64,000 nucleotides of DNA from JAUVKT01 sp942491535 (GTDB lineage: Bacteria > Bacteroidota > Bacteroidia > Bacteroidales > VadinHA17), in contig CALOBV010000020.1 of assembly GCA_942491535.1 (NCBI GenBank), positions 186,001 through 250,000 of the forward strand, given 5' to 3'. Shown in pieces: positions 8,361 through 16,088 of the stretch. The position numbers and the translations under genes were made by a program. The number at the start of each line of letters is the position of its first letter. The stretch's first letter is position 1. Under the pieces are notes generated by a model that was not told the DNA's origin, made no database searches, and saw only the letters and a list, made by a program, of their open reading frames with translations.

Positions 8361-8765
8361 ATGGCAAAGGTTAATGACGCGGAAAGCACAACAATCAATC
8401 TGATCAGTAACGGAACTGAAATTACCGGAGATATTAGATCACAGGGAGATATCAGGATTGATGGAGTTCTTATTGGGAACCTTTCAACAATAGGGAAAGT
8501 AGTAGTAGGTAATACCGGGAAAGTAAAAGGTGAGGTTGTTTGTAAAAACTCTGAAGTTTCAGGCGAGATAGAGGGCAAAATAAATGTCAGCCAGCTTCTT
8601 ACTCTTAAGATTTCATCTGCAATTAATGGTGATATTATTACAAATAAACTGTCGATTGAGCCCGGAGCAAGATTCACAGGTAACTGTAATATGAGTGATG
8701 GAAATGAACTCAAACCAACAGCAGCAACACCAGCAGAAAAAAAAGAAGAAATCAAACAAGACTGA
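8361..8765 (+). CDS. Bactofilin (polymer-forming cytoskeletal protein)
   Basis: The 134-residue protein has the single bactofilin (DUF583) right-handed beta-helix core from about residue 15 to 115, starting LISNGTEITGDIRSQGDIRIDG and showing a repeating G-x-(V/I)-x pattern. Flanking tails are short and charged, and the C-terminal tail (NELKPTAATPAEKKEE) is likely disordered. Bactofilins self-assemble without nucleotide into membrane-associated filaments and act in cell shape or envelope organisation. The last 60-70 bases also encode the start of the next gene in another frame. The gene is commonly found ahead of the ATP synthase genes in Bacteroidota, which may be only a transcriptional link. 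Confidence 0.92.
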   Translation: MAKVNDAESTTINLISNGTEITGDIRSQGDIRIDGVLIGNLSTIGKVVVGNTGKVKGEVVCKNSEVSGEIEGKINVSQLLTLKISSAINGDIITNKLSIEPGARFTGNCNMSDGNELKPTAATPAEKKEEIKQD

Positions 8766-8961
8766 TGACCCAATAAATAGCTATGCCCGCTATACCGGCA
8801 TTGCTATACAGATGGTGGTTATTATTGTTGTTATGACATTTGCCGGGGTTAAGCTTGATTCAAGACGGGCTTCCGAGACCCCGGTTTTTACCATAGTGCT
8901 GTCCCTCCTTGGCGTCTTCGCAGCGATTTATACAGCTATAAAGGATTTTATTAAAAAATAG
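8698..8961 (+). CDS. AtpZ/AtpI-family small membrane protein
   Basis: This protein of about 87 residues has a polar Gln/Lys-rich N-terminus (QQQQHQQKKKKK, about residues 7-19), then YARYTGIAIQMVVIIVVMTFAGVKLD and a second hydrophobic helix (VFTIVLSLLGVFAAIY). This is the two-helix architecture of AtpZ, which accompanies F-type ATP synthases and together with AtpI is linked to rotor assembly and Mg/Ca transport. Possible starts are GTG 8695, ATG 8698 and ATG 8704. All lie inside bactofilin, and the next Met falls within the first helix, so a real 62-71-base coding overlap is unavoidable. Confidence 0.85.
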   Translation: MEMNSNQQQQHQQKKKKKSNKTDDPINSYARYTGIAIQMVVIIVVMTFAGVKLDSRRASETPVFTIVLSLLGVFAAIYTAIKDFIKK

Positions 8962-8967
8962 ATCAAA

Positions 8968-9363
8968 ATGATAATCCTGTATAAAAGACTGCTTAATAAT
9001 GTCATCCTCTCACTGTCTTTCTTACTGGCCGGATTTGTAATAAATAACCTTATCCCAGGAACCGTTGATAAGTCATCCCTCCTAATACTGGTAATCTCTT
9101 TCTTCCTTCTTTCATGCACTGTCCTTGGCATTAATTATGTTGGCTCAAAGAGGAACACCGAGACCCAAACCCTCTTTAACTTTGCAGCCATAGGGGTAAA
9201 ATTTGTTCTTGCTGCGCTTATCGCCCTGCTCTATTTTGAAGCTTTTAAAAAATCCGGATTGAATAACATCCTATTATTTTTTATATTATATTTGACATTC
9301 ACGGTTTATCTGATGATTGTGATAGTTAAGTCGCTGAATAACAAGTCAATAAAACAAGGTTAA
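8968..9363 (+). CDS. Four-helix membrane protein of the ATP synthase cluster
   Basis: The 131-residue protein has four hydrophobic segments (about residues 10-29, 38-55, 72-89 and 100-120) and a short basic tail. Position and size match the poorly conserved AtpI-like protein found between atpZ and atpB in many Bacteroidota. AtpI-type proteins act in c-ring assembly. No diagnostic motif is visible, so the assignment rests on its topology and its place between atpZ and atpB (gaps of 6 and 2 bases). Confidence 0.72.
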   Translation: MIILYKRLLNNVILSLSFLLAGFVINNLIPGTVDKSSLLILVISFFLLSCTVLGINYVGSKRNTETQTLFNFAAIGVKFVLAALIALLYFEAFKKSGLNNILLFFILYLTFTVYLMIVIVKSLNNKSIKQG

Positions 9364-9365
9364 AT

Positions 9366-10457
9366 TTGAAAGGGAAATCATTTATCAGTATATCTTTTGC
9401 CGTTCTGGCGCTTATGTTTATGCAGCCTGTTGCGACTTTCGCCCAGGAGCATGAGCCCGAAGCACAGAATAATCATGGCAGCGATACTCATTCAGAAGAA
9501 AAGGAGTTTGATCCGGGTACTTATATCCTGAATCATATTGCCGATTCACATGAATGGCATATTTATACAGATAAACACGGGCAGCATGTAAGTGTCTACC
9601 TTCCGGTAATTCTCTATACAAAAGATAAGGGACTTTCCTTTTTCTCTTCCAGGAAACTGGCACACGGTCATACCTATGATGGATATGTAATTATTGAGGA
9701 GGGTGATCTAAAGGGGGAGATTGCAGAGGTCGATGATGATGGTCATATTATTGAAGGAAGGCTGCCACTTGATCTTTCAATTACAAAAAATATCACAGCA
9801 ATGCTGATATCAGCCCTTATCCTCCTGTGGCTCTTTGTTTCTCTTGCAAAATCCTATACCCGGACAGGTATAAGCGAACCCAGGGGTATTCAGGGCTTCC
9901 TGGAGCCGGTGGTGATTTTTGTCAGGGATGATATTGCCATACCAAATATAGGGGAGGAAAAGTTTGAGAAATATATGCCCTACCTCCTGACAGCTTTTTT
10001 CTTTATTCTTATTAATAACCTGATGGGTCTTGTTCCCCTGCTTCCCGGTGGAGCAAATGTAACGGGCAATATTGCTGTTACAATGGTACTGGCCCTGTTT
10101 ACTTTCTTTATTACCCAGTTTAGTGGCAGCAGGCAGTACTGGGGCCATATTTTTAATACTCCCGGAGTACCGTTCTGGCTTAAACCTATTATGATTCCCG
10201 TTGAACTGATTGGCATTTTATCAAAACCATTTGCACTGATGGTTCGACTTTTTGCCAATATTACAGCGGGTCACATAATTGTGCTGAGCCTGGTTAGCCT
10301 TATATTTATTTTTAAATCTCTTGCAGTAGCACCGGTGTCAATACTGTTTGTCCTGTTTATGGATTGTCTTGAGTTACTGGTTGCATTCCTGCAGGCATAT
10401 GTATTTACTTTATTATCGGCCCTCTTTATCGGGCTTGCAGTACAGGAACATCATTAA
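9366..10457 (+). CDS. atpB: F0F1 ATP synthase subunit a
   Basis: Subunit a forms the two half-channels for protons next to the c-ring. The 363-residue protein begins with a signal peptide (residues 1-27, ending TFAQ) and then about 110 residues of polar, His- and acid-rich extracytoplasmic sequence. Five or so membrane helices follow. The essential Arg is Arg294 in LMVRLFANITAGH, and NNLMGLVPLLPGG is also conserved. The long N-terminal extension is typical of Bacteroidota but absent from E. coli AtpB. The start is TTG at 9366: the next Met, at residue 17, would destroy the signal peptide. It lies 2 bases after the preceding gene. Confidence 0.96.
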   Translation: MKGKSFISISFAVLALMFMQPVATFAQEHEPEAQNNHGSDTHSEEKEFDPGTYILNHIADSHEWHIYTDKHGQHVSVYLPVILYTKDKGLSFFSSRKLAHGHTYDGYVIIEEGDLKGEIAEVDDDGHIIEGRLPLDLSITKNITAMLISALILLWLFVSLAKSYTRTGISEPRGIQGFLEPVVIFVRDDIAIPNIGEEKFEKYMPYLLTAFFFILINNLMGLVPLLPGGANVTGNIAVTMVLALFTFFITQFSGSRQYWGHIFNTPGVPFWLKPIMIPVELIGILSKPFALMVRLFANITAGHIIVLSLVSLIFIFKSLAVAPVSILFVLFMDCLELLVAFLQAYVFTLLSALFIGLAVQEHH

Positions 10458-10490
10458 ACTATATAAATTGTCAAATTAAATTTAATTATT

Positions 10491-10697
10491 ATGACAGGTA
10501 CATTAGCAGCAGTTGGAGCAGGATTGGCAGTAATAGGTGCCGGTCTTGGTATCGGACGTATCGGAGGTCAGGCAATGGAGGCAATAGCCCGCCAGCCCGA
10601 GGCCGGTGGTAAGATACAGACAGCTATGATTATTTCGGCAGCCCTTATCGAAGGGGTAGCCCTTTTCGCAGTTGTTGTGGCTCTTATTGCTAAGTAG
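10491..10697 (+). CDS. atpE: F0F1 ATP synthase subunit c
   Basis: The 68-residue hairpin of two helices has the polar loop ARQPEAGGKIQ and the ion-binding Glu54 in SAALIEGVALFAVV. Aligned by the loop to the known Na+-binding c subunits, the helix-1 Gln is replaced by Ile and the residue after the Glu is Gly rather than Ser or Thr. This points to proton rather than sodium coupling. Ten or so copies form the rotor ring, so more protein is needed than from the flanking genes; a strong hairpin directly after the stop codon may contribute to that. Confidence 0.97.
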   Translation: MTGTLAAVGAGLAVIGAGLGIGRIGGQAMEAIARQPEAGGKIQTAMIISAALIEGVALFAVVVALIAK

Positions 10698-10706
10698 AAA
10701 ATTGAA

Positions 10707-10731
10707 GGATTGCAGCGGTTGGCTGCAATCC
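10707..10731 (+). other. Perfect 10-bp hairpin between atpE and atpF
   Basis: GGATTGCAGC (10707-10716) pairs exactly with GCTGCAATCC (10722-10731) around a 5-base loop, 9 bases after the atpE stop. A short pyrimidine-rich stretch ending in four Ts follows. It could be a partial terminator/attenuator or a 3' mRNA-stability element that raises atpE expression relative to atpF. Confidence 0.6.
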
Positions 10732-10760
10732 CTTCTTTTAAAGAATAAAAATTTATTATT

Positions 10761-11273
10761 ATGATATTAGCAAATAGTCTGGCAACGCCCGATATAGGAA
10801 CTATTTTCTGGACGACAATAATCTTCGGATTACTCCTCGTGCTTTTGAGGGTCTTTGCATGGAAACCAATTATGGGCGCAATAAAGGCCCGGGAGGAAAG
10901 CATCAAAGGCTCTCTGGAATCAGCCGATGAAGCTCGCAAGGATATGGAAAGACTGCAGGCCGATAATGAGGCTATAATGAAACAGGCCAGGAAAGAAAGA
11001 GACGGGCTGATGAAGGAGGCCCGTGACTCAAGGGATAAAATGATTGCCGAAGCAAAGAACCTGGCAAAAACAGAAGCCGACAAGATTGTAGAGAAGGCAC
11101 GAATTGGTATTGAGAAAGAAAAATCTGCTGCCATATTAGAGATAAGAGACCAGGTTGCAGATTTGTCGGTTGAAATAGCAGAGAAAATACTTAAGCTTAA
11201 CCTTAAAGACACACCCGAGCAGGATCGTTTGATTAATAAGCTTCTTGATGATATTGATTTGAAAAAGAACTGA
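10761..11273 (+). CDS. atpF: F0F1 ATP synthase subunit b
   Basis: The 170-residue stator protein has one N-terminal membrane helix (about residues 13-30, TIFWTTIIFGLLLVLLRVFA) and a long charged alpha-helical stalk rich in Glu, Lys and Ala. The conserved KPI segment follows the membrane helix. Two copies connect subunit a to the F1 head through delta. It ends 2 bases before atpH. Confidence 0.95.
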   Translation: MILANSLATPDIGTIFWTTIIFGLLLVLLRVFAWKPIMGAIKAREESIKGSLESADEARKDMERLQADNEAIMKQARKERDGLMKEARDSRDKMIAEAKNLAKTEADKIVEKARIGIEKEKSAAILEIRDQVADLSVEIAEKILKLNLKDTPEQDRLINKLLDDIDLKKN

Positions 11274-11275
11274 TA

Positions 11276-11815
11276 ATGAACGAAGGTAAAATATCGGTCA
11301 GGTATTCGAAAGCACTCTTTCTTACAGCAAAAGAGAAGGGATCAGTCGAGCAGGTAAGAGATGATATGCTTTACCTTCTTAAGCTTACCTCACTTGAAGA
11401 AGTTAAAGATCTTCTGGTAAGCCCTGTAATTCAGAATGCGGTAAAAAGAAGTGCCCTTGCAGCGTTATTAAAAGACAATATAGGGGAGCTTTCGATGAAT
11501 ATGGTTCAGCTTACTGTAAATAATAACAGGGAAGTATTCCTTCCCGGTATAGCAAGAAGCTATATTGACGAGGCTGATAAATTCAACGGCATTACTAAGG
11601 CAACCCTTACTACAGCCTATGATATCGGTGATACCTTAAAAACGAATATTATTAGTCTTATAGAAAAAGGCCTTGGTACAAGGGTCGATATGGAAGAGAT
11701 AGTGGATCCGGAAATTACAGGAGGTTTTATGCTAAAGGTCGAAGATACATTTATCGACGGTAGTGTTAAATCGCAACTGAGAAAAATCAGAAAAGAACTA
11801 AAAGAGGATTTATAA
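11276..11815 (+). CDS. atpH: F0F1 ATP synthase subunit delta
   Basis: The 179-residue protein has an N-terminal helical domain starting KISVRYSKALFLTAKEKG. The conserved C-terminal segment is ITGGFMLKVEDTFIDGSVKSQLRKI, with the family's G-G-F and D-x-S positions. Delta clamps subunit b to the top of the alpha/beta hexamer. Length is normal. It is followed by a long inverted repeat before atpA. Confidence 0.95.
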   Translation: MNEGKISVRYSKALFLTAKEKGSVEQVRDDMLYLLKLTSLEEVKDLLVSPVIQNAVKRSALAALLKDNIGELSMNMVQLTVNNNREVFLPGIARSYIDEADKFNGITKATLTTAYDIGDTLKTNIISLIEKGLGTRVDMEEIVDPEITGGFMLKVEDTFIDGSVKSQLRKIRKELKEDL

Positions 11816-11817
11816 TG

Positions 11818-11851
11818 TTTAATCTGGCAGTTATATGACAGCCAGATTAAA
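11818..11851 (+). other. Perfect 11-bp hairpin between atpH and atpA
   Basis: TTTAATCTGGC (11818-11828) is exactly complementary to GCCAGATTAAA (11841-11851), with a 12-base loop. It begins 2 bases after the atpH stop and ends 17 bases before the atpA ATG. There is no T-run, so it is not a classic terminator. It may be an RNase-processing or translation-control element. Confidence 0.55.
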
Positions 11852-11868
11852 AAGATATAGAATAATAT

Positions 11869-13449
11869 ATGGCAAGTATTAAACCAGCAGAAGTATCAGA
11901 GATACTAAAACAGCAACTCAAAGGCCTCAAAACAGGAGCCTCGTTAGATGAAGTGGGAACAGTACTTCAGGTAGGTGATGGTATCGCACGTTTGTACGGA
12001 TTATCAAATGTACAGTCAAACGAACTGATAGAATTTGAAAATGGAGTCCAGGCTATAGTACTGAACCTTGAGGAAGATAATGTAGGAGCAGTGCTTCTTG
12101 GAGCTTCCGTAGGAATTACCGAAGGCGATATAGCAAAAAGAACAGGCAGGATTGCATCTATTCACGTTGGCGAAGGATTGCTTGGACGGGTGGTTTCGCC
12201 CACCGGTCTGCCACTAGATGGGAAAGGACCCATTGAAGGCAAATTGTTTGAAATGCCTTTTGAAAGAAAAGCCCCCGGGGTTATATTTCGCCAGCCGGTA
12301 AAAAAACCCTTGCAAACCGGTCTGAAATCAATCGATGCCATGATCCCTATCGGTCGCGGGCAAAGAGAGCTTATTATTGGTGACAGGCAGACAGGAAAAA
12401 CAGCCATCGCCATAGATACAATTATAAATCAGCGACAGAACTATGAAAATGGTAACCCGGTATATTGTATCTATGTTGCTATCGGACAAAAAGGTTCAAC
12501 AGTGGCTAATATTGCTGCTACACTCGAGGAGCATGGAGCAATGGATTATACGGTGATAGTAATGTCTACTGCCGCCGACCCTGCTGCTGCACAGTTTTAT
12601 GCTCCTTTTGCAGGTGCGGCGATAGGTGAATTTTTCAGAGACACCGGCCGTGATGCGCTAATTGTATATGATGACCTGTCAAAACAGGCTGTATCGTACA
12701 GGGAAGTGTCGCTCCTGCTTCGCCGTCCTCCCGGAAGGGAAGCTTATCCCGGCGATGTATTTTACCTGCATTCAAGACTTCTCGAAAGAGCTGCAAAAGT
12801 TATAGAATCTGACGAGGTAGCTCAAAAAATGAACGACATTCCGGATTCGTTAGAAGGAATGATAAAAGGAGGAGGCTCGCTTACTGCCCTGCCTATTATC
12901 GAAACACAGGCCGGTGATGTATCTGCTTATATCCCAACAAACGTAATATCAATTACTGATGGACAGATATTCCTCGAATCCGACCTTTTTAATGCAGGTG
13001 TACGACCCGCTATTAATGTGGGTATTTCGGTATCGAGGGTTGGTGGAAACGCCCAGATTAAGGCAATGAAAAAGGTTGCAGGTACACTTAAGGTCGACCA
13101 GGCCCAGTACAGGGAACTTGAGGCTTTTGCAAAGTTTGGCTCTGACCTCGACGCAACAACAAAGGCAATGCTCGACAAGGGAGCAAAAAATGTTGAGATA
13201 TTGAAACAGGGACAGTATTCTCCAATACCCGTGGAAAAGCAGATTGCAATTATTTACTGCGGCACAAAGGGCTTACTTAAGAAGGTCCCGATTCATAAGG
13301 TAAAAGAGTTTGAAGAGCTATTTATCGAACACCTTGAATTAAATTACAATGATGTGCTCGAGACCCTTAAGAGCGGAGTACTGGATAATAGCGTTACGGA
13401 AGTACTCGATAAAGTAGCAGGCGATATTTCTGCTGGTTTAGAAGAGTAA
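11869..13449 (+). CDS. atpA: F0F1 ATP synthase subunit alpha
   Basis: The 526-residue non-catalytic nucleotide-binding subunit has an N-terminal beta-barrel and the Walker A motif GDRQTGKT at 171-178. It also has the Walker B region DALIVYDDLSKQA and the conserved arginine-finger segment VGISVSRVGGNAQIKAMKKVAG. The C-terminal helical part is complete. Length and motifs are typical of Bacteroidota. It lies between atpH and atpG with short gaps. Confidence 0.98.
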   Translation: MASIKPAEVSEILKQQLKGLKTGASLDEVGTVLQVGDGIARLYGLSNVQSNELIEFENGVQAIVLNLEEDNVGAVLLGASVGITEGDIAKRTGRIASIHVGEGLLGRVVSPTGLPLDGKGPIEGKLFEMPFERKAPGVIFRQPVKKPLQTGLKSIDAMIPIGRGQRELIIGDRQTGKTAIAIDTIINQRQNYENGNPVYCIYVAIGQKGSTVANIAATLEEHGAMDYTVIVMSTAADPAAAQFYAPFAGAAIGEFFRDTGRDALIVYDDLSKQAVSYREVSLLLRRPPGREAYPGDVFYLHSRLLERAAKVIESDEVAQKMNDIPDSLEGMIKGGGSLTALPIIETQAGDVSAYIPTNVISITDGQIFLESDLFNAGVRPAINVGISVSRVGGNAQIKAMKKVAGTLKVDQAQYRELEAFAKFGSDLDATTKAMLDKGAKNVEILKQGQYSPIPVEKQIAIIYCGTKGLLKKVPIHKVKEFEELFIEHLELNYNDVLETLKSGVLDNSVTEVLDKVAGDISAGLEE

Positions 13450-13464
13450 TATTTTTTATTGATT

Positions 13465-14349
13465 ATGGCTAATCTGAAAGAGATACGCACAAGACTTAAC
13501 TCTGTTAAATCAACAAAGCAGATAACTTCTGCGATGAAGATGGTGGCAGCCTCAAAGTTAAGGAAGGCCCAGGATAAGATACTGCGATTAAGACCTTATG
13601 CCGGGAAATTACAGGAGATTCTACTGGGGATTAGTGCCAGGATAGAAGATTCTGATGATGGAGCGTCATATTCAAGACTTTCCGAACCCGAAAAAATACT
13701 GCTGATTGTTATTACTTCAAACAAAGGCCTGTGTGGAGCTTTTAATTCAAATGTGATAAAGGAAACCATAAGAATTATTAGGGAGAAATATCCCGAACAG
13801 GTGAACAGTGGAAACGTTGATCTTCTTACAATAGGGAAGAAAGGGGCAGACTATTTCAGAAAAAGCAGTTATAATATTGTTGAGGATCATAGCTCTGTTT
13901 TTGATGACCTTGGGTTTGAATCGGTCAATATTATTGCCGAAGGCGTTATGGATAGCTTCCTGAAAGGAAAGTACGACAGGATTGAGTTTATATATAACCA
14001 GTTTAAGAACGCTGCCGTACAAATACTTACAAACGAGCAGTTTCTCCCCGTTGAAGCAGATGCAGAAGAGGGCGAAACGGAAACTATTACCGATTATATA
14101 TATGAACCGGGCAAGGAAGAAATAATTGAAGAATTGATACCCAAGACACTGAAGGTGCAGTTTTATAAAAATGTACTTGATTCATACGTTGCTGAACATG
14201 GCGCAAGAATGACAGCCATGCATATGGCTACAGACAACGCTACTGATATTATTAAAGATCTGACACTCGAGTATAATAAGGCACGACAGGCATCTATCAC
14301 AAACCAGATACTTGAAGTAGTAAGTGGAGCCGAAGCATTAAACGGATAA
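13465..14349 (+). CDS. atpG: F0F1 ATP synthase subunit gamma
   Basis: The 294-residue central shaft starts MANLKEIRTRLNSVKSTKQI and ends with the conserved C-terminal helix RMTAMHMATDNATDII...YNKARQASITNQILEVVSGAEAL, both essential parts of the coiled-coil rotor. The central domain carries an acidic insertion of about 30 residues (ADAEEGETETITDYIYEPG), usual for this phylum. I chose the ATG at 13465; an in-frame TTG six bases earlier is not needed. It is followed one base later by the prenyl synthase gene. Confidence 0.96.
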   Translation: MANLKEIRTRLNSVKSTKQITSAMKMVAASKLRKAQDKILRLRPYAGKLQEILLGISARIEDSDDGASYSRLSEPEKILLIVITSNKGLCGAFNSNVIKETIRIIREKYPEQVNSGNVDLLTIGKKGADYFRKSSYNIVEDHSSVFDDLGFESVNIIAEGVMDSFLKGKYDRIEFIYNQFKNAAVQILTNEQFLPVEADAEEGETETITDYIYEPGKEEIIEELIPKTLKVQFYKNVLDSYVAEHGARMTAMHMATDNATDIIKDLTLEYNKARQASITNQILEVVSGAEALNG

Positions 14350-14350
14350 T

Positions 14351-15325
14351 ATGTATACCCGCGAAGAGCTAAAAGACATTGTCAACAGGGCAATACTCAA
14401 TATTACTTATGAGGATGGGGCCGACAGGCTATATGAACCTGTGAAGTACATACTCTCTATGGGGGGAAAGAGGATACGACCCCTTATGACCCTGATGGCC
14501 TGTAACCTGTTTAGCGATAGCATCGACAGTGCTATTGTTCCTGCTGTCGGACTGGAGGTGTTTCATAATTTTACTCTTGTGCACGATGATATTATGGACA
14601 GGTCTGTGCTCAGAAGAGGATCAGAAACTGTTCATAAGAAATGGAACGAAAACCAGGCCATCCTTTCAGGTGATGTAATGGCCTTTGTGGCAAATGATTG
14701 TATTGCCCAGGCTCCTGCCGTATGTATGCCCGAGGTGCTAAAAATATACAATAAAATTGCGCGGGAGGTGTGTATAGGGCAGCAGCTGGATATGGACTTT
14801 GAGACCACACCCTATGTATCGCACAATGAATACCTCAGGATGGTAGAGCTTAAAACAGCAGTGCTTATAGCAGGCTCTCTTAAAATAGGTGCCGTTATTG
14901 GTGGTGCCAACAAAACAGATTGTGATTTAATATATTCATTCGGTCAAAACCTTGGTCTTGCCTTCCAGGTGCAGGACGATATCCTCGACGCCTTTGGCGA
15001 TCCACAGGTCTTTGGAAAAAAAATAGGGGGCGACATAGTTGCCAACAAGAAAACCCTCCTTCTGATAAAGGCATATGAGCTTGCTTCAGGGGCGCCTCTT
15101 AGCAGACTTAAGGAATTATTTGGCGAAGGTGATGTAGATCCCGCCGAAAAAATAGAGGCCGTTATATCAATCTATAAGGACCTTGAGATACAGGAATGGG
15201 CCGAAGACCTGGCCCGTCAATATATCGACCGTGCATATATAGCGCTCGATTCAATACCGGCCACACCGGCAAGGAAAGAAGTCTTACAGATGCTGGTTAG
15301 CGACCTTATTGGCAGAAAACGCTAG
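14351..15325 (+). CDS. All-trans polyprenyl diphosphate synthase
   Basis: The 324-residue enzyme extends allylic diphosphates with isopentenyl diphosphate to make the side chain of a respiratory quinone (menaquinone in this phylum). The first Asp-rich motif is LVHDDIMDRSVLRRG (about residues 77-91), preceded by GGKRIRP. The second is FQVQDDILDAFGD. Both catalytic motifs are intact and length is normal. The residues before DDxxD that set chain length do not allow a confident product length. It starts 1 base after atpG, so it is probably co-transcribed with the ATP synthase, tying quinone and ATP synthesis together. Its stop codon is shared tail-to-tail with the next gene. Confidence 0.92.
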   Translation: MYTREELKDIVNRAILNITYEDGADRLYEPVKYILSMGGKRIRPLMTLMACNLFSDSIDSAIVPAVGLEVFHNFTLVHDDIMDRSVLRRGSETVHKKWNENQAILSGDVMAFVANDCIAQAPAVCMPEVLKIYNKIAREVCIGQQLDMDFETTPYVSHNEYLRMVELKTAVLIAGSLKIGAVIGGANKTDCDLIYSFGQNLGLAFQVQDDILDAFGDPQVFGKKIGGDIVANKKTLLLIKAYELASGAPLSRLKELFGEGDVDPAEKIEAVISIYKDLEIQEWAEDLARQYIDRAYIALDSIPATPARKEVLQMLVSDLIGRKR

Positions 15326-15939
15326 TATCCGGATTCTCGTCCTTCCTTATTTTTCAGGTATTCCAGATTAAGCAGGATGCCTGCAGTGGCTACTACCTGT
15401 ACCTGGTTTGCAAGGATAACTTTCGCCTCTGCAAACAGATCAAATTCATCCTTGATCTTCCAGTAAGTACCAACACCGAGGTTTAATCCGGGTTCTGTGG
15501 TCGACGATTTATCAGTATAAACTTCCTCGTTCAGGTCTTGAACCAGTTTTTTCCTGGCATAGAGAATATTCAGGCCTGCCAGTCCGTAGATCTCAAAATC
15601 ATCAAAGTAGTTAAAAACATAATGTCCGTCGATATCAGCAGAAAATCCAATCAGGGAAGTTTTAACAGGCAAACCTGTAACTTCCTCACTGGTACCAATA
15701 TTTGGAAAGTAGATATTGAATCGTGGTACAATATGAACCGGTAAATTTATCTCATAAACCGCATTGAATGAAAGAATGGGGTTTTTGAGTTTATGTGAAG
15801 GACCAGACACCGGATCAGATTCATTATTAAAATAATACCTGTAATTATAACCCAGGGATGCTCCGATTTTCGTAAATTGGGAATAACTTGCCGGAATTAG
15901 CAGGACAGTAAACAGGATGGCCAGGAGGAGTTTTTTCAT
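15322..15939 (-). CDS. Outer-membrane beta-barrel protein (unknown function)
   Basis: The 205-residue protein starts with a signal peptide ending at about residue 20 (LLIPASYSQ). Alternating polar/hydrophobic strands follow, rich in Tyr, Phe and Gly (KIGASLGYNYRYYF, DIDGHYVFNYFDDFEIYGLAGLN, LNLGVGTYWKIKDEFDLFAEAKV), as in small OmpX/OmpW-like eight-stranded barrels. No enzyme motif is visible. It interrupts the ATP synthase gene set on the opposite strand. Its stop overlaps the prenyl synthase stop by 4 bases (CTAG), and it has its own -7 box. Confidence 0.75.
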   Translation of the reverse strand: MKKLLLAILFTVLLIPASYSQFTKIGASLGYNYRYYFNNESDPVSGPSHKLKNPILSFNAVYEINLPVHIVPRFNIYFPNIGTSEEVTGLPVKTSLIGFSADIDGHYVFNYFDDFEIYGLAGLNILYARKKLVQDLNEEVYTDKSSTTEPGLNLGVGTYWKIKDEFDLFAEAKVILANQVQVVATAGILLNLEYLKNKEGRESGY

Positions 15940-15968
15940 AATTTTTGGATGCTTATTTTTATTCTACT

Positions 15969-15976
15969 CAAATTTA
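15969..15976 (-). promoter_or_regulatory. -7 box for the beta-barrel gene
   Basis: The minus strand reads TAAATTTG, a TAnnTTTG match, 29 bases before the ATG at 15939. Confidence 0.45.
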
Positions 15977-16054
15977 GTATTTCTCTTAGTTATTCCAAGG
16001 ATGTGAAGAACTATAATATCTTGTTTTAGTACCTCCACGATTAGTAAAAATTGT

Positions 16055-16062
16055 TAAATTTG
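16055..16062 (+). promoter_or_regulatory. -7 box for atpDC
   Basis: TAAATTTG matches TAnnTTTG and lies 26 bases before the atpD ATG. It indicates that atpDC has its own promoter, separate from the atpBEFHAG transcript, as expected from the reversed gene between them. Confidence 0.5.
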
Positions 16063-16088
16063 TACACTTATAATAAAAAGAAAAGAAT

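Noticed and set aside
10568..11212. A 214-codon minus-strand reading frame across atpE and atpF
   Set aside because: It overlaps two certain ATP synthase genes and encodes only repetitive Ser/Ala/Ile sequence.
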